Positions 24,094 through 31,466 of a stretch of 38,452 nt of DNA are shown one piece after another (within the stretch, counting starts at the first letter, position 1; the number at the start of each line of letters is the position of its first letter). The notes under the pieces were generated by a model. The model did not search any database, was not told the DNA's origin, and saw only the letters and a program-made list of their open reading frames with translations. The position numbers and the translations under genes are program-made. Location of the stretch: positions 1 through 38,452 of the IMG/VR virus record IMGVR_UViG_3300025122_000001. One strand, given 5' to 3'. Origin of the DNA: a virus.

Positions 24094-24161
24094 TATAAAT
24101 ATATATTAAATATTTATAAATATATATATTATTAAGAATATAAATATTTAAATATATATTA
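24094..24161. repeat. AT-rich iterated repeats in the divergent intergenic region
   Basis: Three imperfect copies beginning TATAAATAT and ending ATATATTA: 24094-24108, 24115-24131 and 24139-24161. The region lies between the AbrB gene and the plus-strand operon, with no gene. It could be a divergent promoter, AbrB operators, or a replication origin. Confidence 0.5.
24147..24156 (+). promoter_or_regulatory. Candidate TATA box of the plus-strand operon
   Basis: TTTAAATATA, about 35-45 bases upstream of ATG 24192. GGAGG stands nine bases before that ATG. Spacing fits an archaeal promoter with a short leader. Confidence 0.5.
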
Positions 24162-24191
24162 ATTAATTAAGTATTATGGAGGTTCAATAAA

Positions 24192-24455
24192 ATGAAAACA
24201 AAATATAAAGTATTAATTGCGGGTGGTCTATTTGTATTAAGGTTTATACCTATATATGAATTGGATTTAACATGGCTTGATGCTGGTGTTAAAAAAATAA
24301 CAATAAATCAAATGACATCTATATGTTCAACCCCATTATTAGGAGCAATACCTGTTTGTAATGAAGTTAAATTTATTAGTGGAGCTTTATGGGTTGGTGT
24401 TGCAGCTTTAGTTGGATGGGCAATATATGATAAAGTTAAAGGTGATAAAAAATGA
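24192..24455 (+). CDS. Small membrane protein
   Basis: 87 aa. An N-terminal hydrophobic segment ('YKVLIAGGLFVLRFIPI') and a C-terminal one ('FISGALWVGVAALVGWAIYD') flank a ~40-residue loop with two Cys ('SICSTPLLGAIPVCNE'), ending in KVKGDKK. Two-helix hairpin with a possibly disulfide-held external loop. First gene of the plus-strand operon. Could modify the host envelope or block superinfection; no family recognised. Confidence 0.7.
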   Translation: MKTKYKVLIAGGLFVLRFIPIYELDLTWLDAGVKKITINQMTSICSTPLLGAIPVCNEVKFISGALWVGVAALVGWAIYDKVKGDKK

Positions 24456-24601
24456 TAAAATGTAAACATTGTAATGGGATTATACATGTGGAAGATTTTG
24501 ATTTTCTTAGACAGATTTGTAATTGTAGAAAGAAGCATCCAGTTACAGGAGATCTAAAACCTGATCCGAATCTTTTGTTTGAGGTGATTAAAAATCAATA
24601 A
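24452..24601 (+). CDS. Small zinc-ribbon protein
   Basis: 49 aa, MIKCKHCNGIIHVEDFDFLR to LLFEVIKNQ. CxxC (C4, C7) and CxC (C23, C25) can bind zinc. ATG overlaps the upstream stop (ATGA). Unknown function. Confidence 0.65.
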   Translation: MIKCKHCNGIIHVEDFDFLRQICNCRKKHPVTGDLKPDPNLLFEVIKNQ

Positions 24602-24704
24602 GTGTTGTGAGAGAAGATACATACAATTAAGAAATAGAGTTAAATGGTTAAGATTTTTTGTATGTAACAACTGTGATAAATTTGTGAGGACTGATGAAAA
24701 ATGA
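24594..24704 (+). CDS. Putative zinc-ribbon mini-protein without an ordinary start codon
   Basis: The frame is open from 24588 to TGA 24704 and encodes NKCCERRYIQLRNRVKWLRF, then FVCNNCDKFVRTDEK. The Cys-Cys and CNNC pairs look like a real ribbon, and its TGA forms an ATGA overlap with the next gene, as elsewhere in this operon. No ATG, GTG or TTG exists in frame; ATC 24594 with GAGGTG seven bases upstream is the best candidate start. It may instead be a remnant. Confidence 0.4.
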   Translation: MNKCCERRYIQLRNRVKWLRFFVCNNCDKFVRTDEK

Positions 24705-25000
24705 AAAGAATATTAATTACATTGTTAGTCTCGTTATTGTTTCTAACTGGGTGTGGAATAGTTAAGAACACTTGTGTTAAAGAATATCCGACATTAACTG
24801 AGACTAAATTAAATGAGAACAAGACAGAGTATGTAATGAGTGGAGACTTTTTATTGAAATCTTGTGAATCTGATGAAACTAAAAGAAGTTGTACTTGGTT
24901 AGTTAGGAATCAAACATATACTAAGAAATGTCAAGAAGGAATGTTTTGTGAACTGCAATGGATTAGTAATAAATTAGTTCCAATATGTAAGAAGGTGTAG
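24701..25000 (+). CDS. Lipoprotein with cysteine-rich exposed domain
   Basis: 99 aa. Signal peptide 'MKRILITLLVSLLFLTGCG' with a lipobox LTGC, so C18 would be lipidated. The mature part has six further Cys in a small beta-like domain. Surface lipoproteins of viruses often block superinfection, but nothing here proves it. A lipobox is typical of bacteria and also used by some archaea. Confidence 0.7.
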   Translation: MKRILITLLVSLLFLTGCGIVKNTCVKEYPTLTETKLNENKTEYVMSGDFLLKSCESDETKRSCTWLVRNQTYTKKCQEGMFCELQWISNKLVPICKKV

Positions 25001-25013
25001 GAGGAAATGAAAA

Positions 25014-25226
25014 ATGAAAGATGAATTTTTTAAAATACGAGGTGAAGAACATTTTTTATTAAATAAGAAAAAAGATTTTCCACGTATTATAATATCTAGT
25101 GATAATGGAGAAATTTGTGATATTGAATTAGGTTTAGGTATGATTGATTTACATTTTGATGTGGAAGAATTTGAAAACGTGATGAATTTATTTAACAATG
25201 TTTATATGAAATATGGAGGAAAATAA
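25014..25226 (+). CDS. Small hypothetical protein
   Basis: 70 aa, MKDEFFKIRGEEHFLLNKKK to YMKYGGK. TAGGAGG lies upstream of ATG 25014. Soluble, mixed alpha/beta, with 'FPRIIISSDNGEICDIELGLGMIDLHFDVEEFENVMNLF'-type strand-helix pattern. No family recognised. Confidence 0.6.
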   Translation: MKDEFFKIRGEEHFLLNKKKDFPRIIISSDNGEICDIELGLGMIDLHFDVEEFENVMNLFNNVYMKYGGK

Positions 25227-25227
25227 A

Positions 25228-25365
25228 ATGTGTGAAGAAGATAAAATAAGATTTAGTGATTTAACTTGGCCTTTAAAGACAGCAGTAGTAGCAAGTTGGG
25301 TAATGGGAATTATCTGGGTACTTGCATTTGTTGTAGGATTTATTCAAGGATTATTGTTGTATTAA
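25228..25365 (+). CDS. Single-helix membrane mini-protein
   Basis: 45 aa. A polar start (MCEEDKIRFSDLTWPLK) then one long hydrophobic helix ('TAVVASWVMGIIWVLAFVVGFIQGLLLY'). GGAGG stands eight bases before the ATG. Unknown role; holin-like or envelope-modifying proteins share this build. Confidence 0.6.
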   Translation: MCEEDKIRFSDLTWPLKTAVVASWVMGIIWVLAFVVGFIQGLLLY

Positions 25366-25393
25366 ATACCTAGAAAATGATAATGATTGATCA

Positions 25394-25411
25394 AGTTAAT
25401 CTACATTAACT
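25394..25411 (+). other. Leader hairpin
   Basis: AGTTAAT-CTAC-ATTAACT, a perfect seven-base stem, just upstream of ATG 25422, whose own ribosome site is weak. May affect translation or be a processing site. Confidence 0.35.
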
Positions 25412-25421
25412 GGACATAAAA

Positions 25422-25676
25422 ATGATTGAATTAATACAACAATGGATTTGGAACATAGGAGGATTTTTGTTTTCAATAAGCATTATCCTCTTAATTTTAA
25501 CAATTATTTGGAGTTGGATAATTAACCGACTAAGTGGATGGCATAAAAAAGAATGGAGAGCTAATTTATTTTATTTAGTACAAAACAAAAAGAAGTTTGA
25601 AGAACTATTTAAACTGCCTAACTGGAAAAAGAAAATAGAAAAGTGTCGGGTTAATAAGCATAACAAGAAGGGGTGA
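25422..25676 (+). CDS. Membrane protein with basic tail
   Basis: 84 aa. One strong hydrophobic segment (~10-35, 'GGFLFSISIILLILTIIWSWII') followed by a basic cytoplasmic part rich in Lys and Trp ('WHKKEWRANLFYLVQNKKKFEELFKLPNWKKKIEK'). No family recognised. Part of the same plus-strand operon. Confidence 0.65.
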   Translation: MIELIQQWIWNIGGFLFSISIILLILTIIWSWIINRLSGWHKKEWRANLFYLVQNKKKFEELFKLPNWKKKIEKCRVNKHNKKG

Positions 25677-25852
25677 AACTATGACAGTTATACATAAGAA
25701 ATGTGGTACTAAACTAGTATCAAGTGGAAGAGGGGATTTTGGAGTTTGTCCAACCTGTAAAATAGATGTGCATCATTTAATTTATGATAGTGGTGAAATT
25801 AAATTTTCAAAAGAAGTAATAATATCAAGTTAATAAGCATTAACAAGAAGGC
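25651..25852 (+). repeat. Duplicated ~20-bp inter-gene segment
   Basis: TTAATAAGCA(T)TAACAAGAAGG occurs at 25651 and again at 25830, each time just before the ribosome site of the next gene. The first copy is inside the end of a coding frame, the second starts at a stop codon. It suggests that the small zinc-ribbon gene cassette was added by recombination at these sites. Confidence 0.6.
25681..25833 (+). CDS. Small zinc-ribbon-like protein
   Basis: 50 aa, MTVIHKKCGTKLVSSGRGDF to EVIISS. H5/C8 and CPTC (C23, C26) can form one metal site. GGGGTG stands six bases before the ATG. Unknown function. Confidence 0.65.
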   Translation: MTVIHKKCGTKLVSSGRGDFGVCPTCKIDVHHLIYDSGEIKFSKEVIISS

Positions 25853-25858
25853 GAGTAA

Positions 25859-26053
25859 ATGACAGATAAACCTGATTTAAAGGCAATTGTACAGGAATGT
25901 GTATTTGAAAATGCTAGACTTAGGTTAAGTATAGGATCATTTGGATATTGTGCATTAGGTCAAAGAGATGTTCCTTGTAAGTACTTTGATAAGACATACA
26001 AATTAATAGGACAAAGTTTGACTGTATATGCTTGTCAATATGATAAGAAATAA
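25859..26053 (+). CDS. Small cysteine-containing hypothetical protein
   Basis: 64 aa, MTDKPDLKAIVQECVFENAR to ACQYDKK. Four well-spaced Cys (about 14, 31, 40, 59) and 'RDVPCKYFD' suggest a metal site or disulfides. Last gene of the plus-strand operon, ending eight bases from the convergent minus-strand gene. Confidence 0.6.
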   Translation: MTDKPDLKAIVQECVFENARLRLSIGSFGYCALGQRDVPCKYFDKTYKLIGQSLTVYACQYDKK

Positions 26054-26066
26054 AATATTTTTATTT
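26048..26066. terminator. Bidirectional terminator between convergent operons
   Basis: AAATAAAA-TAT-TTTTATTT, a perfect eight-base inverted repeat straddling both stop codons, with T-runs in each direction. It would end both the plus-strand operon and the long late transcript. Confidence 0.6.
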
Positions 26067-26306
26067 ATAGGGATTAGGGAAAGCTAGATAAACATTATTC
26101 TTAGCATGTTCTAAGAATGGACCAAGATCTTTTGGATAACCAGGTTTATGTTTAACATAATCTACAATCTTATCAATTAAATATCTAGTATATTTATTCT
26201 CTGTACCACGAACTACACTATCTAGATAAATATTAAAATTAGTGAGAAAAGGATCCTTAGGGTTATCCCTTATATAATCCGTAATCTCTTCTGATGGTAT
26301 AGTCAT
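26061..26306 (-). CDS. Hypothetical protein at the end of the late operon
   Basis: 81 aa, mostly helical: 'EEITDYIRDNPKDPFLTNFNIYLDS' and 'RYLIDKIVDYVKHKPGYPKDLGPFLEHAKNNVYLAF'. ATG overlaps the holin-like gene's stop (TAATG). No membrane segment. It may act with the holin-like protein in lysis; no lytic motif is seen. Confidence 0.6.
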   Translation of the reverse strand: MTIPSEEITDYIRDNPKDPFLTNFNIYLDSVVRGTENKYTRYLIDKIVDYVKHKPGYPKDLGPFLEHAKNNVYLAFPNPYK

Positions 26307-26518
26307 TACTTTTTCTTCTTGGGTTTAACAAAACTACTCAAACTTAAAGTTCCTGCAACTATCACACAAACCTCTACCCATAATGTTTTATCATATACTA
26401 CTGCTACTGCTGCGATTGCTGATAATAGAGCTGCCCATACTCTACGTTGTTTTATTAAATGTACTGCCATCTTTGGAATTTCTTTCCAAGGATTAAACCA
26501 TATATTTTTCTTTACCAT
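26306..26518 (-). CDS. Holin-like membrane protein
   Basis: 70 aa from ATG 26518 (MVKKNIWFNPWKEIPK), chosen because GAGG stands eight bases upstream. Two hydrophobic segments ('VWAALLSAIAAVAVVYD' and 'LWVEVCVIVAGTLSLSSFV') with a short turn, and a basic tail KPKKKK: the layout of class II holins. Its position at the end of the late operon fits lysis. No cell-wall hydrolase was recognised nearby. Confidence 0.6.
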   Translation of the reverse strand: MVKKNIWFNPWKEIPKMAVHLIKQRRVWAALLSAIAAVAVVYDKTLWVEVCVIVAGTLSLSSFVKPKKKK

Positions 26519-26528
26519 TTTAAATACC

Positions 26529-27224
26529 TCAATAAAATATACCCACGAGTTTCCCATGAATATGTTCTGCTCTAGTAAACTTACCATTTAACTGATCGTT
26601 AAACACTAAGTTATCCCCCCGTGTGATGCAATACCAACCTTGTTTGTCTTTACCTATCTCTACAATTCTATGTAAAACAAAAGGTTGATTATCTAAAATT
26701 CTATCAAACAAAATAATATCTCCGACCATTAATTTGTGAACATTAACTGTATTTCTAATTAACAATCTATGTCCTTTATCAATCAAAGGCTCCATACTAT
26801 TTGTATGGTTTCCTAACTTAACTTCATAATCATCCCCAAGACTCACTCTAAATCTATCAATATCAATTGCATTAAAAGCACTGAAATCAACCTTAGGACT
26901 TGGTAATTCTTCTGCTGCAACAATCTTCTTAACCTTAACCCGTTTCTTATACATTGATCTATTTATGTCGTCGAGAACTCTATCAATATATTTAATAGAT
27001 TTAGACTTAGGAAGATCAACAGTAAAAGATTTGATCATAGAATTCAGTTCTTCAATCATCTGTTCTTTTTCTTTTATTGCCAGAACATTATCTTTCTTTA
27101 AAACAGATAATCGGTTTTCTAAATATTTAGCATTACGCTTCTCAATTTCTAAATTACCTTTAAGTATTTCTATTTCATTTTCAAGGCTAGTTAAACCAAA
27201 TAAATCTTTTAACCACTTTATCAT
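26529..27224 (-). CDS. Coiled-coil protein with a signal peptidase I-like (S26B-type) domain
   Basis: 231 aa. N-terminus 'MIKWLKDLFGL' could be an amphipathic membrane anchor; residues ~12-68 form a coiled coil. The C-terminal ~105 residues match signal peptidases: 'HTNSMEPLIDKGHRLLIR' (Ser 143), 'VGDIILFDR', 'PFVLHRIVEI' (His 185) and 'YCITRGDNL' (Asp 204). A His in place of the bacterial Lys is the archaeal/ER type. No true transmembrane helix is seen. It lies between the receptor-binding gene and the holin-like gene, so a role in lysis or in trimming virion proteins is possible. Confidence 0.75.
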   Translation of the reverse strand: MIKWLKDLFGLTSLENEIEILKGNLEIEKRNAKYLENRLSVLKKDNVLAIKEKEQMIEELNSMIKSFTVDLPKSKSIKYIDRVLDDINRSMYKKRVKVKKIVAAEELPSPKVDFSAFNAIDIDRFRVSLGDDYEVKLGNHTNSMEPLIDKGHRLLIRNTVNVHKLMVGDIILFDRILDNQPFVLHRIVEIGKDKQGWYCITRGDNLVFNDQLNGKFTRAEHIHGKLVGIFY

Positions 27225-28283
27225 TTAACTCACATCATCTCTTAAATTTAAAGTCCAAACATTTTTATCATCAGCTAATAAAAATTTATTTGTATCATAT
27301 TCTGCAAAATTTGCATTTGTAAATCCATCAGATAATTCTCCAAAATTAATAAATGCACTAGACATTGTAAAAACACTCCAAGTTGCACCAGCATCATCAC
27401 TCTTAAAAATATGATAACCATTACACTTCTGAACCCCAGCAGTATCTTCACCAAAAATCATTGCAATAAAATAATAATTAGTATTACTTGATTTGATTAT
27501 TTTAGAAAGTCTACCATAATTACCTTCAGTACTAAATACTTCTGTAGCTGTATTTGTACTATCAACATAAGTATGAATATTTAAAATAGCATTACCTGCA
27601 TTACCAGTTGTAACTATTATTGCTGTATCTGTAGTAATTGTATAAACAGTTGCTCTATTAGTACCACCACCTGTTGTTATAGTATTAGTAGTATCAGTCC
27701 AATTAGTTCCACCATTAGTTGTTGTCCAAATAGCACCTGCATTTGTAACCGCATAACCAGTATTAGCGTCAAAGAAATCACCACCAACGAAATTAGCTGT
27801 ATCTGTACCTGTTGCTTGTGTCCAATCATCTCCACCATTTACACTATACCATGCTCCAAAACTACCTCCACTTCTAGTTCCAAAAGCTGCAACATAAGCA
27901 TCAACTGGGTAACTTAATTCAAAAATTGTGGTACAATTAGCTGGTTGAGTTGTTGGTACAGTCCATGTACTTCCTATGTTCGTACTCCATCTATTATTTC
28001 CACTTGCTGCTCTTATTGATACTGCTCTTCCTGCTGTAACATCACTTTGAGCTAAAATTGCTACACTTGTTAATCCCATATCATTAGACCAAGTTGCACC
28101 GCTATCGGTAGTTTCTCTTCTACCTGTAGTCCAAGCTGTTGTACTCCAAGCAATAACTCTAGCTCCATCTGTTGCTGCCCCTGTATATTTAACTGGAATA
28201 AATCTAACATGACTGATAGTATCCATTAGATCATCTGCATCTAAAATATTCCCATCAATCCATGTATTCATTTTATCTGTCAT
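27225..28283 (-). CDS. Asp-box beta-propeller, probable receptor-binding tail protein
   Basis: 352 aa. Repeated sialidase-type Asp boxes: 'TTDSGATWS', 'SVNGGDDWT', 'TTNGGTNWTD', 'KSDDAGATWSV', spaced as blades of a propeller, with 'FFDANTGYAVTNAGAIWTT' typical of BNR/Ycf48-like repeats. The short N-terminus ('NTWIDGNILDADDLMDTI') probably attaches to the tail. Catalytic sialidase residues are not evident, so binding rather than cleavage is favoured. AGGAGG precedes the ATG. Confidence 0.8.
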   Translation of the reverse strand: MTDKMNTWIDGNILDADDLMDTISHVRFIPVKYTGAATDGARVIAWSTTAWTTGRRETTDSGATWSNDMGLTSVAILAQSDVTAGRAVSIRAASGNNRWSTNIGSTWTVPTTQPANCTTIFELSYPVDAYVAAFGTRSGGSFGAWYSVNGGDDWTQATGTDTANFVGGDFFDANTGYAVTNAGAIWTTTNGGTNWTDTTNTITTGGGTNRATVYTITTDTAIIVTTGNAGNAILNIHTYVDSTNTATEVFSTEGNYGRLSKIIKSSNTNYYFIAMIFGEDTAGVQKCNGYHIFKSDDAGATWSVFTMSSAFINFGELSDGFTNANFAEYDTNKFLLADDKNVWTLNLRDDVS

Positions 28284-28294
28284 TTTATATCCTC

Positions 28295-29176
28295 CTAAAT
28301 TAAATGATCTTTTACAATAAATGTAAATTGATCTGTATCACTTTTACTTTCTGCAGTGAATGTATCTTCACTATGTAACAAAACTGTGCTATCAGTATTA
28401 ATTAATCCAAATCCATTAATATCATATCCATTAGCTTCTGTTGTTAATAATTGTCCTCTTATTTCAACTTCAAAAGTAGTATCATTAATCGTTGGATAAC
28501 TTGTCAGAAATGTTTTAGTAAAATCATCACTACTTGCTACTTTCCAATCATCCATTAATATTCTATCAGCTGCAATTGTATCTGCTGCTAAATCACAAGT
28601 TAAAGCAATATAACTGTAATCCATTGCTCCTAATGCTGGAGCACCTGTTGTTGAATCTGCACTTGCTGAAGTAAAATATAATAAATTCCAGCCTGCAGCT
28701 AAAACACTAATGTCCCAACCTTTTTGATAATAATGTCCAGCTGCACTTCCAAATCTTATAGTAACTGCATCAGTTCCTGTTGCAACTAAATCGGTAACAT
28801 CAGTTAAATATAACCAAACAAATAAAGTTTTACTTGTGAAATCTCTGCTTGTTGTTGTTTTACTTGTCGAATATGTTGCACTACCTGCTCCATCTTTTTC
28901 TAAACTTAAACTATTACTACCCTCTTTAAATGTAACAGCATTTAAAGTTGATCCCATGTCTGCACTATCTGTCCAATCTGCGGTTTCACAATCATCTACT
29001 GCTTCAGTTCCAGTTATTGGAACTGGATTATCCAAATCTGTATTTGCAACATTAGGTGTACTATTACTTATACCAACTTTAAATGAACTAGGAACTGTAT
29101 AATCTGGTGTAGATTTGTAACTTCTATTAATTATTATCTTTCGTCCCGAATCTGTTATAATACTTCCATTTGCCAA
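28295..29176 (-). CDS. Tail tip or baseplate protein with a jelly-roll insert
   Basis: 293 aa from TTG 29176, with GAGG eight bases upstream. The ends ('MANGSIITDSGRKIIINRSYK' and 'TTFEVEIRGQLLTTEANGYDINGFGLIN') look like a phage tail-tip scaffold, while residues ~60-215 resemble a carbohydrate-binding jelly roll ('SLSLEKDGAGSATYS', 'KTLFVWLYLTD', 'ILMDDWKV'). Probably carries or assists the propeller protein downstream. Confidence 0.7.
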   Translation of the reverse strand: MANGSIITDSGRKIIINRSYKSTPDYTVPSSFKVGISNSTPNVANTDLDNPVPITGTEAVDDCETADWTDSADMGSTLNAVTFKEGSNSLSLEKDGAGSATYSTSKTTTSRDFTSKTLFVWLYLTDVTDLVATGTDAVTIRFGSAAGHYYQKGWDISVLAAGWNLLYFTSASADSTTGAPALGAMDYSYIALTCDLAADTIAADRILMDDWKVASSDDFTKTFLTSYPTINDTTFEVEIRGQLLTTEANGYDINGFGLINTDSTVLLHSEDTFTAESKSDTDQFTFIVKDHLI

Positions 29177-29186
29177 TTTAATTACC

Positions 29187-31049
29187 TCATTCTATTAATT
29201 CTAATTTTATTAATGGTTCTGTGTTTTGTCCAAAACTATCTTGTGTTAAATCTAATGTTGCAACTCCTGCTGCATTTTCTGTAATTCTAATATAAGTTCC
29301 TAACCCATCTGAACTAGAAACATTTTCTAAAGTATCAATACTAATTTCTTGCCAAGAACTTTTATTATCTGAACTTATTTCATATTTCAATGTACCAACA
29401 ACAGTACCAACGCTTAATCTGCATTGAGTTAAAGTTGTACCTAAATCAATAATATCACTATACCAAATTTGTCCAGCAGTAAAACTTATATCATTTGTAA
29501 CTGTACTAAATGTAGCAGTACTATTAACAGCGTCGTGGAAATCAGTATCATAAGCATATTCTTCATAAGTCATTTGTCCTTGTATTAATTTAGTGACAAC
29601 ATCTTGTGTAACATAATTCTCTCCTAATTTATCAGTTCCTAAAACACCACCATCAGGATGAGCTAATACGAAAGAAGTTGAGAAGTTTACTACATCTTTC
29701 AATAATTTAAAATATCGTCGTCGTGGTTTAATATCTCTATTAAAACTTATAAGTTGAGTAATCAGATCAGTATCACTTGTATTTTTTCTTTCTAGATTTT
29801 CAATTCTCCTTATAACTTCATTTTGTAAAATGTAATCTTCATATAATGGTTCGTTATCTACTTCTATTTCATCGATTATGTCAGGGTATTTATATCTTAT
29901 TCTCCTGATGAATACATCTCTATTTTCATCATTAATCGTATCATTAATAGTCACTTTCATTCCTGCCTGCATACCAAACACACCATAAACATTGATGTTT
30001 GTATTAAATATTGGTTCGGAAAATTTTTCTGTAATTTCATTAACTTTTAATTCTGCATCAGCAGTAGTTTGTAAAGTATCTAATCTTTTTGTAATTTGAT
30101 AAGTACCATAAGCAGCTATACTTGTTGGGTTCTTTTTTCTAACTTTAACTGGAGTGAAATAAGAATATCTAACTTCTATTGGATGTGTATTAGTTGGAGC
30201 TACTTCAAAATTAATTTGTTTATTTTCTTTATCCATTGAATAATCAAAAGGTGTTGTTTGTCCTGTAATTCCACCAACTTTAAGAACACTATTTACAAAT
30301 ACTTTTACAGATTCAGGTTTAAATGAAAGAGTATATTGTGTTGTTGCGCCATCTCCAGTTTCATCTTGTGTTGTTTCTAATTCCTGTAAATCTCCTATTA
30401 ATGTTACATCATTTACAATTTTAGTATAATCAAAATTCCAATCGGGGATAGCAGTAATATTTATTCCTGTTTCTAAAGTTGTACCAAAGGTCGAAAATCC
30501 TTTTGTTTTGAATACAACTTCATCATTATCTGGATCATAGTACAACCAATAATCTATTATGTCGGCTAATTCTTGAAGTTTAGTAAGTATATCATCTCCT
30601 CTTAAAATAAATTTATCAATAACATTTAACGATCCACTCGCTTCTACGTTTGCAGTTAAACCACCATGTGTTTCTATTAAATCTTTAGCAATTGCACTTA
30701 TAACTCCTGCTTGAGTATCAATTACTCTATCATAAGAAGTTGTAACTGTTATTTTTTTAAGAATCCATAGTTTATCTAGTGATTCGACTGAAATATTTAC
30801 TCCTCTATTTTTACTGACTTTGCTTATATTCCCTTTAAAAATAGTTGTATCTGTTGAAGTAACATTCCCTCTTGTTATAATAATTTCCTGGTCTTTTGTT
30901 ATATCAATAAAAGATACCACTTGCTCTTTCAAAAGAACAGTAGACATTGTCATATCTTTAATATTATCAATAACTTCGTATTCTAGAAGGTAACTCGAAA
31001 TATCAGTCTCATCAACTGTAACCTTAGTGAAAAAATTAACAGTGGCCAT
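29187..31049 (-). CDS. Tail hub / tail-associated protein
   Basis: 620 aa. N-terminal region like gp27-type hubs ('VTVDETDISSYLLEYEVIDNIKD', 'IIITRG...TTIFKGNISKVSKNRG'), a mid-domain with 'ADIIDYWLYYDPDNDEVVFK', an inserted beta-sandwich ('GDGATTQYTLSFKPESVKVFVNSVL...IEVRYSYFTPV', ~230-310), return to the hub fold, then a helical stretch and a C-terminal beta domain. It closes the distal end of the tail tube. ATG overlaps the upstream stop (TAATG). Confidence 0.8.
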   Translation of the reverse strand: MATVNFFTKVTVDETDISSYLLEYEVIDNIKDMTMSTVLLKEQVVSFIDITKDQEIIITRGNVTSTDTTIFKGNISKVSKNRGVNISVESLDKLWILKKITVTTSYDRVIDTQAGVISAIAKDLIETHGGLTANVEASGSLNVIDKFILRGDDILTKLQELADIIDYWLYYDPDNDEVVFKTKGFSTFGTTLETGINITAIPDWNFDYTKIVNDVTLIGDLQELETTQDETGDGATTQYTLSFKPESVKVFVNSVLKVGGITGQTTPFDYSMDKENKQINFEVAPTNTHPIEVRYSYFTPVKVRKKNPTSIAAYGTYQITKRLDTLQTTADAELKVNEITEKFSEPIFNTNINVYGVFGMQAGMKVTINDTINDENRDVFIRRIRYKYPDIIDEIEVDNEPLYEDYILQNEVIRRIENLERKNTSDTDLITQLISFNRDIKPRRRYFKLLKDVVNFSTSFVLAHPDGGVLGTDKLGENYVTQDVVTKLIQGQMTYEEYAYDTDFHDAVNSTATFSTVTNDISFTAGQIWYSDIIDLGTTLTQCRLSVGTVVGTLKYEISSDNKSSWQEISIDTLENVSSSDGLGTYIRITENAAGVATLDLTQDSFGQNTEPLIKLELIE

Positions 31050-31456
31050 TAACTCGCCTCTGTAAATAACTCAATAGTATATTCAACTCTATTAACATCA
31101 CCAAAACTTAAATTGTAACTAAAACTATTTATTCGTACAGCTGGATAACTCTTTGCAACACCATTAGTATATGGTCGTGGTTGTTGGTTATCAGAACTTG
31201 TTTGATTTTCTATTTCAGTAATAAAACTTCTAATTTGAGTTTCAGTTCCTTGATAAGTTCCATTAACCAATAATATTCTTTTCTTTGGAAAGAAAGGTAA
31301 ACTAATTGAACCTGGAAGAATACCATTTGTTTGATCTGGATTTGTACCCGGAATACTTAAATGGAATAAATTAGCGTCAAAGCTACTTGTTTCTTGTGTA
31401 ACTGTATTTCTTACTGAATTAAATTCAGTCATACTTCCTAATGTTGGCGTACTCAT
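31049..31456 (-). CDS. Probable distal tail protein
   Basis: 135 aa. Lies between tape measure and hub, the usual place of Dit. Beta-rich with 'FFPKKRILLVNGTYQGTETQIRSFITEIEN' and 'VRINSFSYNLSFGDVNRVEYTIELFTEAS', reminiscent of the Dit N-terminal ring domain. AGGTG precedes the ATG. Assignment is by position and pattern. Confidence 0.65.
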   Translation of the reverse strand: MSTPTLGSMTEFNSVRNTVTQETSSFDANLFHLSIPGTNPDQTNGILPGSISLPFFPKKRILLVNGTYQGTETQIRSFITEIENQTSSDNQQPRPYTNGVAKSYPAVRINSFSYNLSFGDVNRVEYTIELFTEAS

Positions 31457-31466
31457 TTCATCTCAC

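Noticed and set aside
24308-24538. Minus-strand ORFs opposite the plus-strand small-gene operon (also 24640 and 24974)
   Set aside because: The plus-strand genes have ribosome sites and ATGA overlaps; the opposite frames do not.
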